A stretch of DNA of 64,000 bases, taken from positions 1 through 64,000 of the forward strand of contig NZ_BDBF01000014.1 of the NCBI RefSeq assembly GCF_001612845.1. Direction: 5' to 3'. The stretch comes from Nocardia elegans NBRC 108235 (GTDB taxonomy: Bacteria; Actinomycetota; Actinomycetes; Mycobacteriales; Mycobacteriaceae). A model generated the notes under the pieces. It had not been told where the DNA came from, did no database searches, and saw only the letters and a program-made list of their open reading frames with translations. Numbering within the stretch: position 1 is the first letter of the stretch; each line of letters opens with the position of its first letter. The position numbers were made by a program, and so were the translations under genes. Shown here in pieces: positions 30,430-39,278 of the stretch.

Positions 30430-31176
30430 ATGTTTCACGTGGAACGAGGCGCGGGTGCCACTCCTCAGCACTCCCCCGGCGGCGACTCCGTCGATCTGAC
30501 GCCGCCCGCGGTGGCGGCCGAGGTATTCGGCGATCGTCTTTCGCTGGCCGAGCAGTACTGCGCCGCGCTGGCGACCGCGGGCGTCGAACGCGGTCTGATC
30601 GGTCCGCGGGAGGTGCCGCGGCTCTGGGACCGCCACATCCTCAACTGTGCGGTGCTGGGCGAGTTGATTCCTCTCGGAGCTTCCGTCGTCGACATCGGCA
30701 GTGGCGCCGGACTTCCGGGAATTCCACTCGCCATCGCGCGTCCGGATCTGCGCATCACACTCGTCGAGCCGTTGCTGCGGCGCACCAAGTTCCTGGCGGA
30801 GTTCGTCGAATCGGCGGGGCTCGAGATCACCGTGGTGCGTGGTCGCGCCGAACAGCCGGACGTTCGGAAGGAAGCGGGCGGTGCGGATTACGTTACTTCC
30901 CGTGCGGTCGCTCCCCTCGGGAAATTGGCCAAGTGGTCCCTGCCGCTGGTTCGCGAGCACGGCCATATGTTGGCGCTCAAGGGATCCAGCGTCGCCGAGG
31001 AACTCGAGCGGGATCAGGTTGAACTGGCGCGCGCGGGTGCGGGCCACGCGAAGATTCTCGAATGCGGTGTGGGCATCGTGTCGCCGCCGACCGTCGTGCT
31101 CAGTGTCGAGCGTGTGCCCCGCGCGGAGAAGCGGGCGAACAAGGAAGCGAGTCGACGCGCCCGGCGCGCACAGTAA
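30430..31176 (+). CDS. rsmG: 16S rRNA m7G527 methyltransferase RsmG (GidB)
   Basis: 248 residues from ATG 30430. SAM-dependent methyltransferase modifying G527 (E. coli numbering) of 16S rRNA; loss gives low-level streptomycin resistance. [20 protein letters not shown] is the SAM-binding motif; [17 protein letters not shown] and [19 protein letters not shown] are family motifs. The C-terminus is basic ([18 protein letters not shown]). The first codons (MFHVERG) are the translation of a parS site. GGAAGG touches the ATG, so the GTG at 30439 (8-9 nt spacing) may be the true start. Confidence 0.94.
   Translation: MFHVERGAGATPQHSPGGDSVDLTPPAVAAEVFGDRLSLAEQYCAALATAGVERGLIGPREVPRLWDRHILNCAVLGELIPLGASVVDIGSGAGLPGIPLAIARPDLRITLVEPLLRRTKFLAEFVESAGLEITVVRGRAEQPDVRKEAGGADYVTSRAVAPLGKLAKWSLPLVREHGHMLALKGSSVAEELERDQVELARAGAGHAKILECGVGIVSPPTVVLSVERVPRAEKRANKEASRRARRAQ
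30432..30445. promoter_or_regulatory. parS-like ParB binding site (site 3), overlapping the rsmG start
   Basis: GTTTCACGTGGAAC, identical to sites 1 and 2 (inverted). It begins within the rsmG start codon, so the site also encodes residues 2-5. Confidence 0.85.
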
Positions 31177-31182
31177 CTTTCG

Positions 31183-31200
31183 TTGTTTCACATGAAACAA
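31183..31200. promoter_or_regulatory. parS-like ParB binding site (site 4), rsmG-parA intergenic
   Basis: TTGTTTCACATGAAACAA, an 18-bp palindrome broken only at the centre (CACATG for CACGTG). It sits 7 bp after the rsmG stop codon, upstream of parA. Confidence 0.85.
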
Positions 31201-31429
31201 CGCCCCGCGAGGCCGCTCGAGACGGCCGCAGCGAGTCATTCCGTGCGTGTCGGATAGTGATTGCCGCGGTTCAACTTCCGTATTCTGGCCGGTGCTGGCA
31301 AGCTAGTTGTCGTCGAGCGTGAGCGCGCGGTTTCGCGGTTCCCGGCAGCTCCGCGTTCTGCTTGTTCGAGCCATGCGGCGCCGGTGCTGCCTGGGCACGT
31401 GTCTGAAGTTCTCGGGGTTAGGAGCCTGT

Positions 31430-32485
31430 ATGTCGAACCGTCCGGCGAATGTTTCACGGGAAACAACATCCCGGGTGCCCGGAATGCTGGACAGCGGCGG
31501 CCTCGAGGGAGATGAATTCGCCAAGACCGCATTCGGAAATATCTCCGCCGCGGAAACTCCGATCGCGGCCGAAGCGCATCGCGCCAGCCAGGTCCTGCAC
31601 CCCGGCTCACTCAACATCCCCAAGCCGCGCGAACAACGCATCATCACCATCGCCAATCAGAAGGGCGGCGTCGGTAAGACGACGACTGCCGTGAATCTCG
31701 CTGCCGCGCTGGCACTGCAGGGGATGACGGTGCTCGTCATCGATCTCGATCCCCAGGGCAATGCCAGCACCGCACTCGGCGTGGAGCACCACTCCGGCGT
31801 GCCGTCGAGCTATGAACTGCTGATCGGTGAGATCTCGGTGCAGGACGCGATCCAGCGAAGCCCGCACAACGAACGCCTACTGTGCATTCCGGCGACGATC
31901 GACCTCGCTGGCGCCGAAATCGAATTGGTCTCCATGGTCGCCCGTGAGGGCCGATTGAAAGCGGCCATTCAAGAGGCCAACCTGGCGGGCTACGACATCG
32001 ACTACGTGATGATCGACTGCCCGCCTTCTCTCGGCCTGCTGACCGTCAACGCGATGGTGGCGGCCAAGGAAGTGATGATCCCGATCCAGTGCGAGTACTA
32101 CGCGCTGGAGGGCGTCGGCCAGCTGCTGCGCAATATCGGTCTGGTGCAGGCGCATCTGAATCCGGAGCTGCACGTCTCGACCGTCGTCCTCACCATGTAC
32201 GACGGCCGAACCAAACTCGCCGACCAGGTTGCCGAAGAGGTCCGCGGCCACTTCGGTGACGCGGTGCTGCGCTCGGTGATTCCGCGCAGCGTCAAGGTTT
32301 CCGAGGCGCCGGGCTACGGCATGACCGTGCTCGATTACGATCCTGGTTCCCGCGGCGCGATGAGCTATCTCGACGCGGGGCGGGAGATCGCGGCCCGCTC
32401 GGCCGTCATCCAGAGCCCAGGGTCGCCGGGCCAGGAAGGCGCGTCGGTCGGTACGGCTGGTGCAGCACAGGAAAGGGGTCGGTAG
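31430..32485 (+). CDS. parA: Chromosome-partitioning ATPase ParA
   Basis: 351 residues from ATG 31430, with AGGAG 5 nt upstream. P-loop ATPase that moves ParB-parS complexes apart. Residues 1-65 are a variable N-tail ([16 protein letters not shown]...), part of which is encoded by a parS site. Deviant Walker [21 protein letters not shown] near 70, Walker A' [13 protein letters not shown], Walker [14 protein letters not shown]. The C-terminal part has [20 protein letters not shown], typical of chromosomal Soj/ParA. Four bases separate it from parB. Confidence 0.96.
   Translation: MSNRPANVSRETTSRVPGMLDSGGLEGDEFAKTAFGNISAAETPIAAEAHRASQVLHPGSLNIPKPREQRIITIANQKGGVGKTTTAVNLAAALALQGMTVLVIDLDPQGNASTALGVEHHSGVPSSYELLIGEISVQDAIQRSPHNERLLCIPATIDLAGAEIELVSMVAREGRLKAAIQEANLAGYDIDYVMIDCPPSLGLLTVNAMVAAKEVMIPIQCEYYALEGVGQLLRNIGLVQAHLNPELHVSTVVLTMYDGRTKLADQVAEEVRGHFGDAVLRSVIPRSVKVSEAPGYGMTVLDYDPGSRGAMSYLDAGREIAARSAVIQSPGSPGQEGASVGTAGAAQERGR
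31450..31465. promoter_or_regulatory. parS-like ParB binding site (site 5), inside parA
   Basis: TGTTTCACGGGAAACA, one mismatch (CACGGG for CACGTG) from the ideal 16-bp site. It lies in codons 7-12 of parA. Confidence 0.85.
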
Positions 32486-32489
32486 GCCG

Positions 32490-33491
32490 ATGAGTCAGGC
32501 GAAGAAGGGTGGCTTGGGGCGCGGGCTAGCCGCGTTGATTCCGACCGGTCCTGCCGATGTGCAGGGGCTCGGAAGCGCGGCAGCCAATGCGGTGATCGGA
32601 CTCGATCCGATCGGCCCGCATCCCGCGTCGGCCTATCTGCATCGGGTGCCCGATGCGGCCGAGGAGTCGAGCGCCGGTGCGGTGTACCGGGAGATTCCGC
32701 CGGATCAGATCGAGCGCAATCCGAAGCAGCCGCGGCAGGTCTTCGAAGAGGATGCGCTCGCCGAACTCGTCCATTCGGTGCGGGAATTCGGTCTGATGCA
32801 GCCGATCGTGGTGCGGGTGCTGGAGTCCTCCCCCGCTCCGCGCTATCAGCTGGTGATGGGTGAACGGCGATGGCGAGCCTGCCAGGAAGCCGGCCTGGAG
32901 ACCATCCCGGCGATCGTGCGGGAGACCACCGACGACGCCATGCTGCGCGATGCGCTGCTGGAGAACATCCACCGGGTGCAGCTGAATCCGCTCGAAGAGG
33001 CGGCGGCCTATCAGCAGCTGCTGGAGGAATTCGGCGTCACCCACGAAGAACTGGCGAACCGAATCGGCCGATCCCGACCGGTCGTCACGAATATGATTCG
33101 CCTGTTGAAGTTGCCGATTCCGGTGCAGCGACGAGTCGCGGCCGGCGTGCTCTCCGCCGGACATGCTCGCGCGCTGCTCGGGTTGGAAGCCGGCGCCGAG
33201 GCGCAGGAGCGGTTGGCCGAACGCATCGTCGCCGAGGGGTTGTCGGTTCGTGCGACCGAGGAGGCCGTCACTCTCGCGAACCGCTACCCCGAAGAAGAAG
33301 TGAAGCCAACCCCCAAGCGGCGGCAGATCTACGCACCGGGGTTGGACAAGGTTGCCGAGCGATTGGCCAACTCGTTCGACACCAGGGTCACGGTGAGTAT
33401 GGGCAAGAAGAAGGGCAAGATCGTCGTCGAGTTCGGTTCGGTCGACGATTTGGAGCGCATTGTCGGGCTGATGGAGCAACAACAGCTCTGA
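32490..33491 (+). CDS. parB: Chromosome-partitioning protein ParB
   Basis: 333 residues from ATG 32490. CTP-dependent DNA clamp loaded at parS. N-terminal ParA-interacting peptide [20 protein letters not shown]; ParB/Srx domain with [40 protein letters not shown] and the [20 protein letters not shown] region; a helix-turn-helix near 185-215 ([20 protein letters not shown]). The C-terminal dimerisation region ends [10 protein letters not shown]. Co-transcribed with parA. The five parS-like sites in this window are its probable targets. Confidence 0.96.
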   Translation: MSQAKKGGLGRGLAALIPTGPADVQGLGSAAANAVIGLDPIGPHPASAYLHRVPDAAEESSAGAVYREIPPDQIERNPKQPRQVFEEDALAELVHSVREFGLMQPIVVRVLESSPAPRYQLVMGERRWRACQEAGLETIPAIVRETTDDAMLRDALLENIHRVQLNPLEEAAAYQQLLEEFGVTHEELANRIGRSRPVVTNMIRLLKLPIPVQRRVAAGVLSAGHARALLGLEAGAEAQERLAERIVAEGLSVRATEEAVTLANRYPEEEVKPTPKRRQIYAPGLDKVAERLANSFDTRVTVSMGKKKGKIVVEFGSVDDLERIVGLMEQQQL

Positions 33492-33683
33492 CGAGACAGA
33501 CCCCTGGGGTTCGGCGAGAAACGTCACTGTGACACCGCTGTTTTTCGCGCCGATCCGAATGTGCCGCGATCGATAAGGGATGGGAAATGAGGCGTTCGCT
33601 TTGATCGCATATTCTTGCTGGCGAGAAGATGTTGATGCGGCGTGAGCATAGATGAATCGGAAAGCTGGAGGCTGAGCAGAGCG

Positions 33684-34424
33684 GTGTCGACCAGCGTGAC
33701 CGCACTAACCCTCGGCGGACTGGACAAACTTCCCGCACATGCGCGTCGATGTGTGTTCTGGGAGATCGACCCGGCCGTGGCGGCAGACTCTCGTGAATTC
33801 AGCGATCCCGTCTTCGAAAAAGAGGCGTGGTTGTCGACGGTCATGCTCGAATGGGGGTCCTGTGGGCAGATCGCGTTGGTCGATGGCCAGCCGGCCGGAT
33901 GTGCGCTGTATTCGCCGCCGAGTGTGGTGCCGCGCGCGGCGTTGTTCCCCACCTCCCCCGTGAGCCCGGATGCGGTCCTGCTGACCACGCTGCGGGCCGA
34001 ACCGCCGCACAACGATGGAGACATTGCCCATCGGCTGATTCAGGCCGTAGTCGGCGATCTGATGCGCCGAGGTGTGCGAGCGATCGAGGCCTTCGGAATT
34101 CGCACCGATCCGGCCGCGACCGCGCTGCCGGCGCGCGGAGTGCGATCCATGTTCTTCATGGAGCGCATCGACTCACCGGGCCACGGCATCGCCTCGGCCC
34201 CGCGGCCGAAGGCCAACAGGGCCTGCTCTCCCGAGAGCTGCATGATCGACGCGGACTTCCTCGAGGACGTCGGATTCTCGGTGGTGGCGCAGCACCATCG
34301 TTTTCCGCGACTGCGGTTGGAACTCGACAGCGATCATCTGTGGAAGGAAGACGTCGAGCGCGCCCTGGACCAGTTGCTGGCTGCCGCTGCCATGCAGGCC
34401 CAACCAAGCGTTCCCTGCCACTGA
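33684..34424 (+). CDS. GNAT-like protein next to parB (Rv3916c-like)
   Basis: 246 residues from the GTG at 33684 (MSTSVTALTLGGLDKLPAHA...), which has GGAGG 12 nt upstream; a GTG at 33642 would add 14 residues. The pattern of strands and helices, with LLTTLRAEPPHNDGDIAHRL and IQAVVGDLMRRGVRAIEAFG, suggests an N-acetyltransferase (GNAT) fold, and DFLEDVGFSVVAQHHRFPRL the closing strand. Equivalent in position to M. tuberculosis Rv3916c, between parB and cwlM. The role is unknown; it is convergent with cwlM. Confidence 0.8.
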   Translation: MSTSVTALTLGGLDKLPAHARRCVFWEIDPAVAADSREFSDPVFEKEAWLSTVMLEWGSCGQIALVDGQPAGCALYSPPSVVPRAALFPTSPVSPDAVLLTTLRAEPPHNDGDIAHRLIQAVVGDLMRRGVRAIEAFGIRTDPAATALPARGVRSMFFMERIDSPGHGIASAPRPKANRACSPESCMIDADFLEDVGFSVVAQHHRFPRLRLELDSDHLWKEDVERALDQLLAAAAMQAQPSVPCH

Positions 34425-34431
34425 ACGAAAA

Positions 34432-34470
34432 AGAAGGCGCCCCCGGAATCGGATTCCGGGGGCGCCTTCT
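34432..34470. terminator. Bidirectional terminator between the GNAT gene and cwlM
   Basis: Perfect 18-bp stem AGAAGGCGCCCCCGGAAT (34432-34449) / ATTCCGGGGGCGCCTTCT (34453-34470), 3-nt loop. A run of A residues to its left becomes a T-run on the minus strand, so it is a full intrinsic terminator for cwlM and a hairpin terminator for the convergent plus-strand gene. Confidence 0.92.
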
Positions 34471-34485
34471 CGCGGTATACGGGAA

Positions 34486-35682
34486 CTACATCCGGTCGGC
34501 CGCGGCCAATTCCTCCGCCAACAGCTCGGCGAAGGTGTAAGTGCCGGTGGGCTGATCGTCCTGGCCGAGCAGATACAACCGCTTGACCGAGATCAGAATG
34601 GCTTCCGCGATCACATCGCGCATCCGGGGATTGGTCAGCACCGAGGCGTCGTATTCATTTGTCAGGTAGCCGATATCGACCTGTACGGTCGGCATCTTCG
34701 TCAGACGCAGCAGGTCCCAGGTGCGGGCGTGGGTGCGGCAGTCCTGCAACGAGGTTCGCGCCACGATTTCGCGCTGGATGAATCCCGCCAGCACCTGGCC
34801 GATCATCGATACCGAACCGTGCGAATTCCCGAAGTGGAAACTGGCCACGCCGCCCGCGGACGAACTGAGATTCGCCGCACAGCGCAGCGAGATCATCAGA
34901 TCCGCGTCGAAGGTGTTGGAGGTCTCGGCGCGTTCGGCGTCGGTCGGGTTGGCGCCCCACGGGCGGGACAGGAACGTCTCCATGCCGGTGGCGGCCATCC
35001 GGCCCTCGAGGCGGCTCGCCAGATCCCACAGGATCTCGGACTCGTACACGTCGCCGAATTCCGTCGGCACGGCCAAACCCTTGTCCTCGCCGCCCATTCC
35101 GGGGTCGATGACGATGCGCTTTCCGGTCAGCTGCGGGCCGGCCCGGTGGACGACCTCTTCCTCGGCGATGCGATGCGGATTGCCGCCGGTGACCCGCGCT
35201 CCCAGCAGTTCCAGCGAGCGCAGGGTGTCCGGACCACAGATGCCGTCCGCGGACAGGCCGATCTCGCGCTGGAAGGCCGTGAGCGCATCGTGGGTATGCG
35301 GGCCGAAGTAGCCGTCGATGCGATGGACGTAGAAGCCCAGATCCTGCAGGCGCCGCTGCAGGGTGGCGACATCGTCGCCGTACAGCGGCGCCGAGAGCTG
35401 ATAGATCAGGGTCCGGGCGCCGAGGCGGTAGGACGCCTCCTTCAGCGCGCGATAGGTCGCGGGCCCGACGACGCCGTCGACCAACAGGCCTCGCTGCTGC
35501 TGGAAAGCGCGTACGGCCGAATCGAGTTCACGATCGAAGACGGCGTCGGAATCCTTCCAGTACTCCCCCTGCCCACCGGACCGGTCGGTCCCGTGCGGGT
35601 GTGGATGGAATCCGAGACTTGCCAGGTTGCTCCGGACCTCAGCGACGGCTGGACCAGTATCGCCGTGACGAAGTCGGTGCAT
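34486..35682 (-). CDS. cwlM: CwlM, regulator of peptidoglycan precursor synthesis (amidase-like pseudoenzyme)
   Basis: 398 residues from ATG 35682 (AAAGGG 9 nt upstream). Two peptidoglycan-binding-type repeats at about 5-75 and 85-150 (AVRAFQQQRGLLVDGVVGPA; ALTAFQREIGLSADGICGPD), then an N-acetylmuramoyl-L-alanine amidase_3 fold. The first zinc His of the motif DPGHGG is replaced: IVIDPGMGGEDKG. No signal peptide. In M. tuberculosis CwlM is cytoplasmic, phosphorylated by PknB and activates MurA; the C-terminal PTGTYTFAELLAEEL, the phosphorylated region there, is kept. Last gene of the minus-strand block. Confidence 0.93.
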   Translation of the reverse strand: MHRLRHGDTGPAVAEVRSNLASLGFHPHPHGTDRSGGQGEYWKDSDAVFDRELDSAVRAFQQQRGLLVDGVVGPATYRALKEASYRLGARTLIYQLSAPLYGDDVATLQRRLQDLGFYVHRIDGYFGPHTHDALTAFQREIGLSADGICGPDTLRSLELLGARVTGGNPHRIAEEEVVHRAGPQLTGKRIVIDPGMGGEDKGLAVPTEFGDVYESEILWDLASRLEGRMAATGMETFLSRPWGANPTDAERAETSNTFDADLMISLRCAANLSSSAGGVASFHFGNSHGSVSMIGQVLAGFIQREIVARTSLQDCRTHARTWDLLRLTKMPTVQVDIGYLTNEYDASVLTNPRMRDVIAEAILISVKRLYLLGQDDQPTGTYTFAELLAEELAAADRM

Positions 35683-35921
35683 GCGTGAGAGCCCTTTCCT
35701 TCCGCCAACCCGGGTACCCACTTATGCGATGGCACACACCCTCGCACGACCGGAGCGTCGGTCGATTGTCTCAGACCCGAGCCGTATTTCGGCAATTCTC
35801 CGGGTGCCGAAATAGTACACAGCATCGGGTCCCGGAGTGCCCCCCTGGTTCGAACCGCATCGGGGCCCCGGGCCGGACACGCTCGCGACGTGCGGTAACC
35901 CGGGGCCTCGAATGGGACGAC

Positions 35922-36251
35922 TCAGATGATGCCCTCGAGTTCGCGCAGCAGGGCGGCCTTACCCTTGGCACCCACGATGCGCTTGGCTTCCTTGCCACCG
36001 GAGAACAGGATCATCGTCGGCAATGCCATCACACCGTAGTCACGGGAGCTCGTAGGGTTGGCGTCGGCATCGACCTTCGCGACGGTCAGCTTGTCACCGT
36101 GCGCCGCGGCGATCTCCTCCAGCACGGGGGCGACCATCTTGCACGGACCGCACCAGGAGGCCCAGAAGTCGACGAGCACCGGCTTGTCGCTACCGAGCAC
36201 ATCCTGTTCGAAGGTGGCGTCGGTGACGGTCTTGGTGGCTGTTTCGGACAT
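35922..36251 (-). CDS. trxA: Thioredoxin
   Basis: 109 residues. Cytoplasmic disulfide reductase. Active site VDFWASWCGPCKMVAPVLEE (WCGPC), cis-Pro motif VMALPTMILFSGG. ATG 36251 follows TAGGAG at 6 nt. Equivalent of mycobacterial TrxC. It lies 55 bp downstream of trxB on the same strand, and TrxB reduces it with NADPH. Confidence 0.97.
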   Translation of the reverse strand: MSETATKTVTDATFEQDVLGSDKPVLVDFWASWCGPCKMVAPVLEEIAAAHGDKLTVAKVDADANPTSSRDYGVMALPTMILFSGGKEAKRIVGAKGKAALLRELEGII

Positions 36252-36306
36252 GCGGAACTCCTAGCGGTGTGCGATGACGCGATATTCGAAAGGCTTCGGG
36301 GGTGGA

Positions 36307-37293
36307 TCAGCCGGCGGTCACTTCCACCGGGTTGCCGGCGTGATCGAGCGTGTTGCTGGTGATGTCGCCCTTCTCGGCGAGCCAGCGCTCGGCGTCGATC
36401 GCTGAACGGCAGCCGGTGCCGGCGGCCGTAATGGCTTGGCGGTAGGTGTGATCGACCAGATCGCCGGCCGCGAAGACGCCGTCCACCGAGGTCGCGGTGC
36501 CGGGCTCGCGTACCTTCACGTAGCCCTCGGCATCGAGATCGACCTGGCCGCGGACCAATTCGCTGCGCGGGTCGTGGCCGATCGCCACGAACAGGCCGGT
36601 GGCCGCCAGCTCGGAGGTTTCGCCGGTCTTGGTGTCGCGCAGGGTGAGACTGGTCACGGCGGTGTCGCCGTGCACCTCGACCACCTCGGAGTTCAGGCGG
36701 AAGCGGATCTTCTCGTTCGCCTTCGCGCGCTCGAGCATGATGCGGGAGGCGCGGAATTCCTCGCGGCGATGCACGATGGTCACGCTGGAGGCGAATTTGG
36801 TGAGGAAGGTCGCTTCCTCCATCGCGGAATCGCCACCGCCGACCACGACGATGTCCTGGCCCTTGAAGAAGAAGCCGTCACAGGTCGCGCAGGCGCTGAC
36901 CCCGCGGCCCAGCAGCTCCTGCTCCCCCGGCACGCCGAGGTAGCGGGCCGCCGAGCCCATGGCCAGGATGATCGCGTAGGACTGATAGACCTCGCCGCCG
37001 ACCGTGACCGACTTGATCGGGCCGGAGAGATCGATCGCCTCGACATCCTCGGTACGGATATCCGCGCCGAAGCGCTTGGCCTGCTCACGCATCTCTTCCA
37101 TGAGGTCGGGGCCCATGATGCCGTCCCGGAAGCCGGGGAAGTTCTCCACCTCGGTCGTCGTCATCAGCGCACCACCGAACTGGGTGCCCTCGAACACCAA
37201 AGGTTCGAGCTCGGCCCGGGCAGCGTAGACCGCGGCGGTGTAGCCGGCGGGGCCGGAGCCGACAATGATCAGATCGCGTACAGGCGTGCTCAT
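36307..37293 (-). CDS. trxB: Thioredoxin reductase
   Basis: 328 residues from ATG 37293 (GAAGGG closely upstream). FAD/NADPH flavoenzyme: FAD-binding [20 protein letters not shown], redox centre [18 protein letters not shown] motif [16 protein letters not shown] and FAD-binding [20 protein letters not shown] near the end. Transfers electrons to TrxA encoded just downstream. A GGGAAC/GTT promoter at 37332-37358 suggests control by a SigH/SigR-type oxidative-stress sigma factor. Conserved sigM-rsmA-trxB-trxA order. Confidence 0.97.
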   Translation of the reverse strand: MSTPVRDLIIVGSGPAGYTAAVYAARAELEPLVFEGTQFGGALMTTTEVENFPGFRDGIMGPDLMEEMREQAKRFGADIRTEDVEAIDLSGPIKSVTVGGEVYQSYAIILAMGSAARYLGVPGEQELLGRGVSACATCDGFFFKGQDIVVVGGGDSAMEEATFLTKFASSVTIVHRREEFRASRIMLERAKANEKIRFRLNSEVVEVHGDTAVTSLTLRDTKTGETSELAATGLFVAIGHDPRSELVRGQVDLDAEGYVKVREPGTATSVDGVFAAGDLVDHTYRQAITAAGTGCRSAIDAERWLAEKGDITSNTLDHAGNPVEVTAG

Positions 37294-37331
37294 GATGCCC
37301 TTCCGAAGTGTGTTCAACAGGCGTGTCGGTC

Positions 37332-37358
37332 AACAACAGGGTAAACGTAGATGTTCCC
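37332..37358 (-). promoter_or_regulatory. Candidate SigH/SigR-type promoter of trxB-trxA
   Basis: On the minus strand GGGAAC (37358-37353), 18-nt spacer, GTT (37334-37332). It fits the GGAAY-N18-GTT pattern of thiol-oxidative-stress promoters and lies about 40 bp before the trxB start. Confidence 0.55.
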
Positions 37359-37392
37359 GTCGCCGACCGGCTGTGGCCGAGGCCGCGCGCTG

Positions 37393-38340
37393 TCAGCCGA
37401 TATCACGCATATCGAGGATCTGCGGATCCGCTGGGCTGCAACCGGTCCGCACGACCAGCGCGGTGATCTTGGGCGGACGCGGGCCGGTGAGCAGAATCAA
37501 CACGGCCGATTCGCCGCGATACGTGACATTCGTCGAGCCGAGCACCGTGCGGTCCGGGACCGCGGCCTTCACACACCCGGCCATCGCGCCGGGGCCCGAC
37601 AGCGGGCCGGTGACGTCGTTGCGGCCCATGGCACTGAGTACGGCCGCGGAGGACAGCTCGTCGTCGAGGGCGACGCTGGTGCCGTGTTCGGCGGGCAGTG
37701 CGTTCGGCCTCACCGTGCGATCGGTCGCCGCGTCGACGGCGACCAGGGTTCCGGCGATGACGGCCACCGCCGCCGCGGCCGCGGTGAACCAGCGCAATCG
37801 CTTCGTGCGGTGACCGTCCAGAGACATCGGCTCGTCCGGCGGCGCCGCGCCCAGGACGTCGGCGTCCTGCGACAGCGGCTCCTCGGGAACCGGCTCCGGC
37901 GGTACCGCGTCGAGAGCCGGCATCGGACGGGTCGAGGATGGCTCACCGTCCGAGCCGTCACGGTGGAGCTGATGGACGGTGGCGACCGGTTGCGCCTGCT
38001 CGCCGCGGGACAACTCGTCCAGCAGCGCGTCCAGCCGAGCCGCGACCTCGGTCGGTATCGGGTGCAGGATGCGGTCGTCCAGGCTCAGCGCGCGTAATTC
38101 GGCGCTCACGCCGTCGAGCGAGTGCAGAAAACGGACGGCGTCGGGGTCCCGGCGAACTTGTGGCCACAGCAGCTCGGCCTGCTCCGGAGGGACGTTGTCG
38201 GCGTGCAACTCGGCCAGCAGATCGGTGGAGAACGGAGGGCGCGGCACGGAACGGGCTGCCATCACACCTCCTGTGTCCGCTTCGTCGCCCCACACCCCGG
38301 AACGGCGTCGCCGCGCGGCGAATTCGCCCTTGTCGTCCAT
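37393..38340 (-). CDS. rsmA: Anti-sigma-M factor RsmA-like membrane protein
   Basis: 315 residues; ATG 38340 has GGAGAGG just upstream. Cytoplasmic part (1-180) begins with a segment resembling the anti-sigma helical domain (STDLLAELHADNVPPEQAEL...), then a Pro/Glu-rich linker. One transmembrane helix, LRWFTAAAAAVAVIAGTLVA, at about 182-202. The extracytoplasmic domain has two Cys in GAMAGCVKAAVPDRTV and ALVVRTGCSPADPQILDMRD, which could form a disulfide. It follows sigM after 103 bp, as Rv3912 follows Rv3911, and is inferred to hold SigM inactive. No HxxxCxxC zinc motif is visible. Not the rRNA methyltransferase of the same symbol. Confidence 0.8.
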   Translation of the reverse strand: MDDKGEFAARRRRSGVWGDEADTGGVMAARSVPRPPFSTDLLAELHADNVPPEQAELLWPQVRRDPDAVRFLHSLDGVSAELRALSLDDRILHPIPTEVAARLDALLDELSRGEQAQPVATVHQLHRDGSDGEPSSTRPMPALDAVPPEPVPEEPLSQDADVLGAAPPDEPMSLDGHRTKRLRWFTAAAAAVAVIAGTLVAVDAATDRTVRPNALPAEHGTSVALDDELSSAAVLSAMGRNDVTGPLSGPGAMAGCVKAAVPDRTVLGSTNVTYRGESAVLILLTGPRPPKITALVVRTGCSPADPQILDMRDIG

Positions 38341-38443
38341 CGCCTCTCCGGGTCCGGCCTCATGATGTAGCGCCTGTCATCGCAGCGATGCGGAGGCAGG
38401 CACAACGAATATTTGTCCGTCTGCTAGTAAAGACGCTTCTCGG

Positions 38444-39070
38444 CTACGTCCGGTTCCCCGGATTTCGCAGGAATTCCAATTCCTGTTCCAGCCGTTTTCG
38501 GCCACGGGCGCAGCGACTTTTGATCGTCCCCTCGGCGACGCCCAGCAACTGCGCCGCTTCCGCTACGGTATACCCTTCCATGTCGATCGCAACCAGCGCT
38601 GCTCGCTGATCGGGCGGCAGCGTGAACAGGGCCGCGGCGACGACCATTTTCACCTCGCGCTGCGCGATGTCGTCGCGTTCCATTGCGGGTTCGGCCACCG
38701 ATTCGTCCGACAGTGACGTCGCGGGACGGGATTTGTTGCGCCGCATGCGATCCAGGCATGCGTTGACCACGATGCGATGCAGCCAGCTGCGTACCTCCGC
38801 ATCCCCGCGGAAGGTGGCGGCATTGCGATGCGCGGATAGCAGCGCGTCCTGCAGCGAATCGGCGGCATCCTCCGGAGTTCGGCAGGTGCGCAGCGCCAAT
38901 TGCCAGAGCCGGCTGTAATGGCGGCGGAACAGAATGCCGAAAGCGTCGCGGTCTCCGGCGACATGGGCGGAAAGCAATTCGAAATCGGTGGTTTCGTCCG
39001 GATCGATCGAGCGACGACGAACAGCAGACGACTCCGGTGTCCCCCCACTGGCGATCGCTTCGAACGACAC
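38444..39070 (-). CDS. sigM: ECF sigma factor SigM
   Basis: 208 residues from the GTG at 39070 (AAGGGG 5 nt upstream); a GTG at 39094 would add 8. Region 2: VAGDRDAFGILFRRHYSRLW then TPEDAADSLQDALLSAHRNA and FRGDAEVRSWLHRIVVNACL. Region 4: LPPDQRAALVAIDMEGYTVA, EAAQLLGVAEGTIKSRCARG, the -35 recognition HTH. Orthologue of mycobacterial SigM, which controls Esx-type and surface lipid genes. Paired with its anti-sigma factor downstream and placed after murJ. Confidence 0.93.
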   Translation of the reverse strand: MSFEAIASGGTPESSAVRRRSIDPDETTDFELLSAHVAGDRDAFGILFRRHYSRLWQLALRTCRTPEDAADSLQDALLSAHRNAATFRGDAEVRSWLHRIVVNACLDRMRRNKSRPATSLSDESVAEPAMERDDIAQREVKMVVAAALFTLPPDQRAALVAIDMEGYTVAEAAQLLGVAEGTIKSRCARGRKRLEQELEFLRNPGNRT

Positions 39071-39278
39071 ACAAACCCCTTGGACAGCGCTCACGGCGGC
39101 ACGAAGTCCTACACCGGACCGGCCGCAAATTCCGCATCATCCAGGACCGAGACACCAGATCCCAGGAAGCTCCCCTGCTGAGAGCGCGCTGTGAATCATA
39201 ACGTTTATTACGAATCGGTAGCAACCAGAGCGAGGCGATATCACGGGCCGGAACAATCGCCGGCCGCGACGGCACGAA

